Shown: positions 49,001 through 58,836 of the stretch, piece after piece
Numbering within the stretch: position 1 is the first letter of the stretch
How the letters are laid out: each line of letters starts with the position of its first letter
NCBI RefSeq assembly: GCF_901709675.1
Contig: NC_051093.1
Span: 2,315,053-2,379,052, forward strand
From: Syngnathus acus
Taxonomy: Eukaryota; Chordata; Actinopteri; Syngnathiformes; Syngnathidae
Length of the DNA stretch: 64,000 nucleotides
Direction: 5' to 3'
Made by a program: the position numbers and the translations under genes
The notes under the pieces: generated by a model
What the model saw: only the letters and a program-made list of their open reading frames with translations
Database searches by the model: none
What the model was told of the DNA's origin: nothing

Positions 49001-51627
49001 AGGGTGCGTATTATACATGGGGGCGCATTATACATGGAAAAAACGGTAATCAATGAATACGATTTAAAAATACATATAATTTCTTTATTATATAAAAGGA
49101 CCTTATTTCAAATTGACAGTGTAGAAAATGTACAAAGATTTGCTTAATGGCTTTTTAAATTATATTATATTACCGTGGGATGGAGGAAACGGAATTTCGG
49201 TTTCTTTGTGTGTCTTGACATATGAAGGGATTGACAATAAAGCTGACTTTGACTTTGACTTTGATACGTTAATAAATTGTAACGCAATTAAAATAAATAA
49301 AACGTTTATTTTAAGTAACATGAATTCAGTTGATCACTTTTATAATTCTCTTCTGGTTAAAAACATAAGAGCACATTTTTGATGAGAGGGTTGGACTATG
49401 ATAATATGACAATATATGATAACAAAAAGCCACAAGAGTATACAAGGGTTTGATCATTTATGTGTTGAGTGGCACATCAATCAATGCTGTCATGTAAAAT
49501 CTTATTTCTATTCAAAATGTTTTCTAAAACAAGGTTATGGCAGTCACGATATACCGTCACCTCCTTGGCACATTTTAAGCACTGTCAATGTGGCAAATTC
49601 AATTAGCCAAAGTTGCTCTTGTTGTTTTCCTTGGGATCGGAGCAGCACAGTTTGAATGCCGTGCGGTTGTGTGTGTGTGTGTGTGTGTGTTTATCATTTG
49701 CATATAATCGATTCCCGGCGGAGGGTTTTGGTCGTTCCAGCAGACTTGCACTCACAGACGAGCATTTCTTCTCTATGCGCGCTTTGTTGTCTGTGGTTCG
49801 TCGGCCTCGCGTGGTGTAATAAGACCAACATTTTGCCGCATCTGTCTGCAGTTAAGTGGATTTCTCAAAGCGGCCCGCTTTCATGTCGCTCGAGTTCAAA
49901 TCCCCATCGTGGCGGTAGGTCACAAACATTCCGAGTTCTCTAGGGAAAGCCCAATGAGCTTTGCCTTGTTCATTCCTCGTTGGGGCAGCAAACATTCGTC
50001 GAGGGACGGCGCGCTCGCGGTCGTCCCGACAAACCATTCCCAGTGTGTGTTCAAGTATTTAATCAATGTCAGCTTGACCGCCAACCTCTAAGTACTGTAT
50101 TGTCTGTCATGACACATTGCTGACTATCATCTTCACACATGTGGCATGCCGGTGTCTGCAAATGTGTCAGCAGACAGACAAGAAAGAAAAACAGAGCCTT
50201 CAAAATGGTGAAAATCAAGCCGCTCGCTCTGCTTTTGAATGACCAGGTAGCTTCAACTTGAAGATGCTTCCGAAACTTGGCACAAAGACAACCAAATGAC
50301 CCAAAGACTAGTCGCTGGTGGTGGTCTGTGTACCGGCGATGTCGTTGACATGCTTGTCCTTCCTCACGCCAGCATGACGGCCACCCTGGCCAGCGTGGGA
50401 GCGGCCAGCATTCCGAGTGCCGGATTGGTCACCATGCTGCTGATCCTGACGGCCGTGGGCCTCCCCACGCAGGACATCAGTCTGCTCATCGCCGTCGACT
50501 GGCTGCTGTGAGTCAAAAGGGATTTGGCGGCTTGCCGGCATTCGTGCGGGGGAAACTGTTTGTCCGCTCAGCAGCGGCGGGGGGACTCATGTGGACTTGA
50601 CTTCTAACCCAGCCATAACTTGAGTGTAAAAATGTTGTTTTTCGCCACAGTAAATTGGGACTAGCCTATCCCAGTTGAGACTCAAATATGACTCACTCCT
50701 TCTGCCGCTCAGCGATCGGATGCGCACCTCCATCAACGTTGTGGGCGACTCGTTTGGGGCCGGCATCGTGGACCACTTGTCCAAAGCTGAGCTTCAGGAA
50801 ATAGACGCGGCCGAAATGCAAATTCTCACGGTGGAGGAGGAACTGGATTTCATCCCGCCGCCGCCCATTCTGACCGAGATGGACCCGCTCAAGCCGCCCG
50901 AGCTGCCCCCCCGCTCGCCCCGCCCTCCCAAGCAGAACCACCACAGCCACGTCCTGTCCCAGTCCCACTCGCTCACCTACTCGCCGTCCCGTTCTATCCG
51001 CTCCCCGTCGCCGCGCTCTATCCGTTCGCCCTCCCCGCGTTCTGTGTGCTCCCACTCCCACTCCCCTCGGCCTTTCCGCGCCCACTCGCCTCGCCTTCTC
51101 TGCAGGACGGAGCCGGGCTACTGTGCCCTGCCCAGCCACGACACCCAGGTACGAGCATGCTCTGGTGCAGTGGTTTAGTTTATCTGCCTTGGAACTTGTC
51201 AGTTCAAAGTAAATTAGGACTGATAAGGTATTAGGTCGGTACTGGGATTGTTGGCTAGATATGTCGATAGATGGTCAACTAGACAGGTGGGTGGGGATGT
51301 TGGTAGGTATTTTAGTTGATGAAAAGGTAGAGAGGTGGCAGTTATGAAGGCAGATTAAGTACGGCGCTAGCTAGCAAGAAAACATGATCTAAAAGTGTGA
51401 TGTTAGCATCGGACAGCTAGCATTGTCATTGGCCTGGCGTGTTTGTGGTCCCTTAGCTACCCACCTTGCCCCAGTGCTACCGCGACCGACTGCACAGAGA
51501 GAGCGAGACGGAGGAGGAGGAAGAGCGAGAACGGGAACGCGTCCTGGGCGAGCCCAGCGACGGCGAAGAGAGCGACGACACCGCCTACGACCGTCGACAC
51601 GCCATCCTACCGTGTGACCTACCGTGA
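44287..51627 (+). CDS. slc1a2-like: Excitatory amino acid (glutamate) transporter, EAAT2-like
   Basis: Ten coding exons: 44287-44440, 44565-44717, 44795-45051, 45130-45235, 45302-45428, 46662-46895, 48285-48479, 50373-50507, 50713-51148, 51475-51627 (TGA; an alternative acceptor gives 51457). The protein is about 649 aa, against about 574 for EAAT2. The core matches EAAT2 closely: [78 protein letters not shown]. Substrate-site elements are intact: the HP1 serines ([10 protein letters not shown]), the NMDG sodium motif of TM7, HP2 (ASIPSAG) and [13 protein letters not shown] in TM8. The TM8 arginine marks acidic amino acid substrates rather than neutral ones. An N-glycosylation NQT lies in the TM3-4 loop. 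It should import glutamate with Na+ and H+ and export K+. The C terminus is novel: proline-rich, then [13 protein letters not shown]-type repeats, then an acidic end. It could be a slc1a2 co-orthologue or the fish slc1a8 subfamily; these were not separated. Confidence 0.88.
45977..46014. repeat. GT microsatellite fused to a poly-G tract
   Basis: About eight GT units run into about 21 Gs, inside the SLC1 intron 45429-46661. Confidence 0.9.
46160..46245. mobile_element. Possible hAT-type repeat remnant
   Basis: CAGAGGTGGCAAAAGTACTC followed by TGTACTTAAGTAGGATTACT resembles a common fish repeat whose CAGAGGTGG end is hAT-like. Only one end is visible, and recognition is by recall. Confidence 0.35.
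47255..47985. repeat. Minisatellite of about 16 bp units, AACGGTAAGCGCGAAA
   Basis: Roughly 730 bp of degenerate 15-17 bp units built on CGGTAAGCGCGAAAAA, filling the middle of the SLC1 intron 46896-48284. The units have no stop codon on the minus strand in any frame, which produces long meaningless open frames rich in Phe, Arg and Leu. About 20 units contain GTAAG on the plus (sense) strand. Confidence 0.95.
48541..49048. mobile_element. Second MITE-like element with TA-flanked inverted ends
   Basis: The left end TAACGTTTTTTTTCATGTAT and the reverse of the right end TACCGTTTTTTCCATGTATA form imperfect inverted repeats. The words GTGCGTATTATACATGGG recur at about 48602, 48949 and 49001. A long T run (about 48629-48656) lies near the left. 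The element sits in the SLC1 intron 48480-50372 and has no transposase-like frame. Confidence 0.65.
49160..49266. mobile_element. Possible 3' end of a fish retroposon
   Basis: GGAAACGGAATTTCGGTTTC, then GTGTCTTGACATATGAAGG, then GACAATAAAGCTGACTTTGA with repeated TTTGAC at the end, the wording of the 3' tail of a dispersed fish retroelement (recall only). No reading frame is attached. Confidence 0.45.
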
Positions 51628-54197
51628 CAACAACAGCCAACGTCCGCGTGTTTCAATTTGTGTTACAGTCAAAAGCAATTGTCATTTGATGTTCAAATTA
51701 TTAAATTCATTCATCTCTCACTGTCTCGGATTCATTATTTTCTAACCCAAACGCTACCTCGTGAAAGCCATGTTTCCACCAGGCGACGGTTTTTGGTCCC
51801 GTTTGGGGCAAGGTTGTGTTGCGTTACGTATTCTGTGGCAAAAGGTCCATCTATGCTCTACCAGTTTGTGTTGCCTTAAGTTGACATAGTGACATGGCGG
51901 AGCCAGACCGTGTCCCCCATTTTGCGTCACCTTCAACTGGTCTTGAATGCTGTTTCTCTTTATGTTTTTCTTACGTTTCATGACTCATTGTTGCTGAAAA
52001 GCGTACAAGCGTTGCTGTGTTTTGTTGTTGTTTTGTGTTTTGACTTTTTCGTCTGATTTTATCTTGTGGATCCGGAACGTAACCTCCCACGTCACGACTA
52101 CGCTTGAATGCCTTTTTTTTTTTTCTTTTTTCAACGTGGCAGGTCTTTTGCGTGCGCGTGCGTGCGCAATAAAAGCCCCTCCAAGAGTTCCTTTAAGAGC
52201 AGTGTTTTCTTTTTACCTTCTGTGGGAGGATTTTGCGTCGTGCGAAAGGGGGTCACACGTCACAGTTTAAGATGCACAAAAAAAAATCACAAAGAAATTA
52301 CTGGACACACACTGGCACACACACACCATTGATGAGACAAAGATGTAAGTATTGACACACTTAATCCTCTCAAAGAAGATGGAGGGATGGTAGATAGGGA
52401 GCGGCAGATGGCCAGAAAGAAGTCAATCCTTCTCATTCTTCCCAGACGGCATACGAGGGCTGGATGATTGCGTTGCAGGCCTGATGTTTGCTTGTGTTTG
52501 CGTGTGTCCTCAAGTGAGGCCTAAGGGGAAGTTTGATGATGTTCTGACGCACTAATCTGGCAGGTAGCACGTCACCGTTGATGAGATGCAACAGAAAATG
52601 ACACAAAGTGGGGGTTGTGTGTGTTTACAGGATGTAAAAAAGACGGTGGAGGGAGAAGCAAGGTGGAAATATTTGTACGGGTACAGATGGAAACAGATGG
52701 GAGTGTCATTAGATGGTAGACAGATGCTATGGGAATGATACTTTTTAGGTCGGTTAGATACATGTGTGGTTGGGCATGTAGATGGATAGGTCGGATGGTT
52801 AGGGTCAAATATGACATATATTAAGCATATACGTCATGTATAACTTCATTCTCTTTTTACTCGTCAGTACTGTACATTGTTGATGCTGCGCAACAGTGAC
52901 CTCTGCTGCCGCTCATGCTAATTACGCCACTTCGCACCATGAAAACGATTTCATTTATCTATAGAGCTGTTTTCTGTCAGTGCCTTGCAGTTGGTCTAGT
53001 TCAACTTCGGCAAACATATTTGATTTATATGACAACTAAAACATTATAAATAGTACTTGAATCTGTTTGACACAATAGTATACACCCCAGTTTTTGGTTT
53101 TTGAGAACATCAAAGCCAATTTGAGTCCCCGCAAATGTTGGCAGCGTTTCACACTCTGTGACATTCCAGAACTAAACGCTCTCTTCTGGTTGCGATTGAC
53201 TTAAAACAACACACATGTACGGAGAGATGAATTATTCGACAATTATAAACGTGTGTGGGGATATGAAATACAGGATTAATCTAAGGAAATCCAATATTCA
53301 TATTTGTGCCTCTCCAGCTGCTAATTACGGTTACCAGAAGATGACACACAGCTGGTGTTTTACAACCACAAGAAGGAAGCGATTTTTTAAATGACCGCCA
53401 ATCAAAAGTGAGCAATTCATCGTGTGTACCTAATGAGTTTTCCTTAATGGAAGTTTTGGCCCAGAAACGCCAATCGTGACTTTCGGCGTCAAAACAGCAA
53501 ATCAAAGAAGCATGTGGTTCCCATTAGCATGATGATCATTTCAAGAAGGATTTTTGATGTTTGTTGATGTCACTGCATTGTAAATGAAAAGCAGCAGCCG
53601 AACCAGCCTGGTCCATTGCATGTGAGCCCTCGAGGTGGAATGGCAGCACATGAGCTTCAAGTAGTGATGTCTCTTTTTCTTTAAACCTCTGTAAAACGTA
53701 ACCTTCAAAATTCTGCTATAAAAGTATTCATATGTACGCAAATACGTGGTGTGGCACATTCTGTTCAACTCACAAAGTCATCGGGCATATTTGAGCCAAA
53801 GATATTTATTGACACTGAAGATTATGCAATTGTTTGCACTTGTTTGTTTGTTCATTTAAATGGCGCCAATTAGTTTTGTAGTGCTAGCTAGACAGGCTGG
53901 CCGGCCAACTGATTTCACCTTTGAGCAGATGAGAATTTTAACGGATTCTAATGTTCATATAGCTTTAGCCAGGGCCTACATTTATTTGGGTTGAATTTGG
54001 CTGAATAGCACGTGCCACACATGCAGCTAGCCCAAGAATGTCACTTGACTGCAATGACTATTTCAAACAGCATAAATTTGTAGCAAACTTAAAAATTGTA
54101 AAATATGTCAGTCTTTATGTGGTTGTTTGCAGGTGCCCACTATCCGTGTCTCCCTTTGATTTCCCATCCTGCTGCTATTGCTGCTTCTGTGGTTCCT
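51628..54197. other. SLC1 3' UTR and intergenic space to kcna7
   Basis: No coding exon was recognised. Candidate plus-strand polyadenylation signals for the SLC1 gene are ATTAAA at 51700-51705 and AATAAA at 52168-52173, the second just after a GT/GC-rich stretch. A minus-strand AATAAA at 53805-53810 could end kcna7. The rest is unremarkable AT-rich sequence. Confidence 0.5.
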
Positions 54198-57184
54198 TCA
54201 CACCTGCGTGACCAGAGGTTCTCTGAAAAGAATGTTCGCCCCGCCAACATCTCCATCTGATTTGCTGTTCCTTCCGTAAAGTGGTACACTCTCCCGTGTG
54301 TCCTCAGGCGCCTCGTCCATCTCGTCGTCGTCGTCGCCCTCCCAGAGAGAGGTGGACACGTGTTGATACTCCGTGGTGTCGTCCCGCTCCATCTCGCGGT
54401 GATAGAAATAGCTGAAGTTGGACACGATGACGGGCACAGGCAGGGAAATGGTGAGCACGCCGGCGATGGCGCACATGGAGCCCACCAGCTTACCGCCCAC
54501 CGTCTCTGGGTACATGTCGCCGTAGCCCACCGTCGTCATGGACACCACGGCCCACCAGAAAGCCTCGGGGATACTGGTGAAGGCCGTGTCCGGGCGGTCC
54601 ACCTCGGCAAAATAGACGGCGCTAGAGAAGAGGATGACGCCGATGAAGAGGAAGAAGATGAGCAGGGCCAGTTCTCGCAGGCTGGCCTTCAGCGTCTGGC
54701 CCAGGATCTGAAGACCTTTGGAGTGTCGAGACAACTTGAAGATCCTGAAGACCCTCACAAGCCGGATGACCCGGATGAGGGCTAGTGACACCGAGGGCTG
54801 CGCCCCCTTGTCCCTGGCCAGCTCCGTGCCCAGCGTGACAAAGTAGGGAATGATCGCGAAGAAGTCGATGGTGTTCATGACGTCCTTGAAGAAGTGCATC
54901 TTGCTGGGTGAGCAGCTGAAGCGCATAACCAGCTCGAAAGAGAACCAGCAGATGCAAATGGTCTCCACGATGAAGAAGGGGTCCTGGAAGGGGGTGAAGA
55001 CCGCCGAGGTGGAGAGCGTCTCGTTGCCGGCGGCCGTGTGAAGAACGCTGCTGAACCTCTGGAAGACAACGACCGGTTTCAGAGGTAGGGCCGAGTCCTA
55101 AGCGAGTCTCAATCTGTAACCGTCCGAGTTTCAAGCAATTCGCAAATTATCGAAGCGATCGCATAAGACAAACCAAAAGTGGACGGGTTTCCTTTGCACT
55201 GTAGGCCAATTCGACGTTGACGTGTAGCGCTCCTCCGCTTTCACTTGTTGCGGGTTCATTTTTAATTTCTGGGTCTATATTTAAAAAGTTGGACTTGAGT
55301 TTCGCACCAACACTAGCTCATTTTCTGGGAAGTGGGCGACTTGACTGGGCTTGGCTCTAACAAGATGAATCAAGTTACCTTTGCAGTTTTGTGGTTAGCG
55401 TCACAGTGCTCAACTTGTGGCTTAGTCGGTCCTGACTGTCTAGCCTTCGTTTTCTTTTATCCACATGCATCTTCACGTTTGACACTGGGATAATGTCAAC
55501 AATATCCGGCTTGGCCTGGCCTGGCCTTTGACACGTGCAATTTAATCAGACTTGGCTGTACCACGACATGCCGTGCGGTTGCTCATCGTCATCTCACCGA
55601 AACCGTAGACAGAGTCCAATCCTGCCCCCTTGTGACTGTGAGCTATTTCATATGGTTTAAGTGCAAGCTGGTTGAACATTAATGGCACGGAGTTCATCTC
55701 TATCTTGCAAACTCCAGACCTGATTCAAACCCTAACCAAAACACAAATCCTAGTCAAATCCTGAATTCTTAAATTTATGATCCAAAAGCCTAATCCGAAC
55801 CAAATTAGGACCCTAAAACCAAGTCCTAACCATGAACGCCAATCTTATTGATCCAACTCAAATTCTTCACCCATAGCCCAAACATAATTGAAGGCTTGAC
55901 CCTAATCCAAATCAAAATCCCCTTTGCCCTAGCCTGGTTTGTTTTGGTGACCATCATGTCATCGTCATGCTGTTTTCAAGTTTATTAATAAACAGAATCA
56001 TATCTGGATGGCTTATCCTTCATCTATATTTGGAGCTCTATATCTCTGAGAGGTAACCCGAGAGCACCTCATCTGCTTTCCTCGACTCGATGCACTTGGC
56101 TCTACCTCGACTTCTGGAATATCGTCTCCATCTAAATGTGCTCTCCCATCCTGACTGCTATCCGGACTTGTTTAGTTTGCTTCTTGGATACTCAAGGGAA
56201 GATCTTTCCCTCATTTTCCTTTCCCTCTCTCTCTTCTCGGAATCGAGTTCAACAATGTTACCAACACTGCCGAGTCTTTCACATGAACCAAACTTAGACA
56301 ATTTTGGACAATGGGTCAAAGTCTACCACAACAAGAAGCAATGTTGGGAGATCCAAAGATGAATAAATATGTATTCAGGGATCATTTTACTTGATAAAAT
56401 CGGGACATCTAACTTTTTCATTTTAGTTAACAAAGCATGAGCTGAGCAAGTTCATCCGAGAACAGTTTGGGAGAATTGAGGAACTTGAATTGTGAATGCC
56501 ACGTACCTCCCTCTGCTCTCTCTCGTTCTTGAACTCAGGCAGCGTTTCCAGGCAGAAGATGAGGATGGAGATGATGATGACCAGGACGCTAACAATGGCG
56601 ATGATGCGGGCCGCGCTGGATGACTCGGGGTACTCGAAGAGCATCCAAAGGCGGCGGCGCAGATCCCCGCTGGGCAGAGCTCGCTCCTCCTCCTTGGGGA
56701 AGCCCTCATCCTCCTTAAAACGGTCCAGGATGTCATCGCCCAGCTGGTAGAAGCGCAGCTCCTCGAGGAACACGTCCAGTGGCACGTTGGCCGGCCGCCG
56801 CAGTCTGCCGCCCGACTGGTAAAAGTACAGTATGGCCTCAAAGCACACCCGACTGCGGTCGAGGAAGAGCTCGTTTCGCACAGGGTCAAAGTAGCGCAGC
56901 CGCTTACGGGGGTCACCCAGTAGGGACTTGGGGAACTGGGCCACAGTGCGCAGCTGGGTCTCGTAACGCATGCCCGACACGTTGATGGCCAAACGCTCGG
57001 TTAGGCCCCAGCCGCTCCTGCACGCTGGACGCCGCTTGTTCCGCTTGGTTTCACCACCAGGGGACACCACCACTGCCTTTCCGCTCGCCTTCTCCTGCTG
57101 GTTGTGCTCATCTTTGACCCGCTTGTCCTCGCCCTCAGAGGAAGGGCTGTCTTTGCTTTTGTCGTCTTTGTCTGGGCTCGCCAT
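54198..57184 (-). CDS. kcna7: Potassium voltage-gated channel Kv1.7
   Basis: Two coding exons on the minus strand: 56507-57184 (226 codons) and 54198-55058 (286 codons plus TGA), 512 aa in all. Exon 1 carries an unusually long charged N terminus, the T1 tetramerisation domain ([40 protein letters not shown]) and S1. Exon 2 carries the S1-S2 loop with an NET glycosylation site, S2-S6, the S4 sensor ([20 protein letters not shown], about residues 320-340) and the selectivity filter TTVGYGDM (about 401-408). The S6 bend [10 protein letters not shown] is intact. The end LVTQV fits a class I PDZ ligand. Most Kv1 genes are intronless in the coding region; Kv1.7 is the known exception, with an intron between S1 and S2, exactly as here (55059-56506). 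Synteny with NTF4 agrees. It forms delayed-rectifier K+ channels, alone or with other Kv1 subunits. Confidence 0.94.
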
Positions 57185-58500
57185 GTCTCAACCTTGAACC
57201 ATGACAAGAGTACTTTGAAAGACTCAAAATCCAACTATTTGATCCTCTAAGACAGGGGTGTCGCATGTCAGACTCATTTTTGTCACCAGGCCACTGTAAA
57301 ATGACATGACATCATTTATGGCTAATTATTTTGTGGATCCAAACTGTGACTCACCCTGGAAACCCTCGTTTGAGAATTATTTCTCTAAATTTCAGGAAAT
57401 GAGTCTTACCTTGGTGATTCCTGTGGATTCAATCAGCGAGCGTCGCCCCCATGAGCGTCGCCGCCCGCTCAGGCTCACCCGTCCGTCTTCGGGGGGTCCA
57501 GCATCCCCTCAAATATGCTGATGGTGTCCACTCTGCTCCTCTTTGTAGTCCTCTGGTGAGTATGGTGGCGCGAGGTTGGAGGTGCCTGGTGTTAAGCCAC
57601 GATCGTTCGGCGTATGTGTGGGCCACTTGACGGGGACACCCTCACTCGCCCGCTCACTTTCTCTCCCCCCGCGCTTGTCAGGAAATGCTGTAAGGCCGAA
57701 ATTTAATCTTCCACCTTCTCCAAAGGCCAACACCGCTGCTGGCCCTTCGCCTCCTTTGCCCCTGGAGACCCCCTCACCCCCAAAATTAACCCCTCAAACA
57801 TGACCTTAAACACACTGCAAATGATAACACACAAAGTGATTCAAATATGACTAATGATTCAGAATGCAAAATAATTATTTTAAATTACTTTCATTATTGT
57901 TAAATTCTGTGAAATGAGACCCCCAAAATGACCAGCTTGTTCAACCATTAACTTTGCATCGTGAAAGACACCAGGGCGTTTTCAATTACCACACTTTGTA
58001 AAAATAACACCCACACACTGATGTGAGAGTGAGCGTGAAAAGTAACATTTATATTAAAGTTTTGTCAGCTCTTCCTGTTTGCAAATTTTGAAAACATGAT
58101 GTGTATCAGTTTGTCAGTTGAAACCTGTTTCACTTCTTTCAACAAATTTGTGTTTGAGGGCAAGTGTTCCGCCCAATGTTGTTTGAGCTTGCCAATGCTA
58201 ATGTTGTCGCTTTTGCATAGAAGCAGAAATGTTGCCGGTGTCCGCGCCATAATTTTATTATTTATGATGGAACAACAATACACGATTTCACTTGACAAAC
58301 CACCTTACACATTTCAAGCTTAAACTTCACACTCGATGGGATTGATCACATTTTAAAATAAAAAACACGGTTTCAAACTTTTTGCAGCAGTTAACAATAG
58401 ATAAACTTTCAACTTTACAAATTATCAATAAAATGCTTTCAGTCAGTAATATTTTAAAATAAAATGTTAAATTTTGGAGGGGGAAACGAATGGAGGTTCT
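57185..58500. other. Intergenic stretch, kcna7 to bcat2
   Basis: Head-to-head space between the divergent kcna7 and bcat2. A GC-rich patch at about 57430-57790 may hold a non-coding kcna7 exon, but no junction was assigned. The remainder is AT-rich with nothing recognisable. Confidence 0.5.
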
Positions 58501-58519
58501 TTTTATGTGACACCCAGCA

Positions 58520-58600
58520 CCCCGCCCCTCCATTAGCCAATCAGCTACCAGTTCTCAGGCAGGCTACAGCCAATCAAAAGTGACTCTCGAGTCACTCCTT
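58520..58600 (+). promoter_or_regulatory. bcat2: bcat2 proximal promoter: GC box, two CCAAT boxes, palindrome
   Basis: CCCGCCCCTCC at about 58520-58530, CCAAT at 58537-58541 and 58570-58574 (both followed by CA/CAG), then the inverted repeat AGTGACTC-TC-GAGTCACT at 58579-58596, about 240 nt before the start codon. There is no TATA box, as is usual for a housekeeping promoter. Factor binding is inferred. Confidence 0.5.
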
Positions 58601-58836
58601 CGTCACGCTTCAGCAATGGAACTTGTGTCGTTGGCCCAAAACATACACCGCAAATCTAATTTCACGCTACAAGTGTTTCGTTTCGAAGCCAAGCTTGAGA
58701 GGATAATAATCGAATTATATTATAAAGTGTTTGTTTAATGAAATAATGTACCTGAAGGTGTGACACTGAAAAACGGAACTTATAGGCGTTTGTTTCCACA
58801 CGAGTAAATAATCAGTGAGCACACAGCAGAGCAGCG

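Noticed and set aside
50693-51139. 148-codon minus-strand open frame
   Set aside because: Antisense shadow of the GC-rich SLC1 tail exon.
44287-51627. Assignment as neutral amino acid transporter (ASCT2, SLC1A5), which lies near this block in mammals
   Set aside because: The TM8 arginine and the overall sequence match acidic amino acid transporters. ASCT-type replacements are absent.
54360-54785. 141-codon plus-strand open frame
   Set aside because: Antisense shadow of the kcna7 S4-S6 exon, with His/Gly/Asp-rich composition and no family resemblance.
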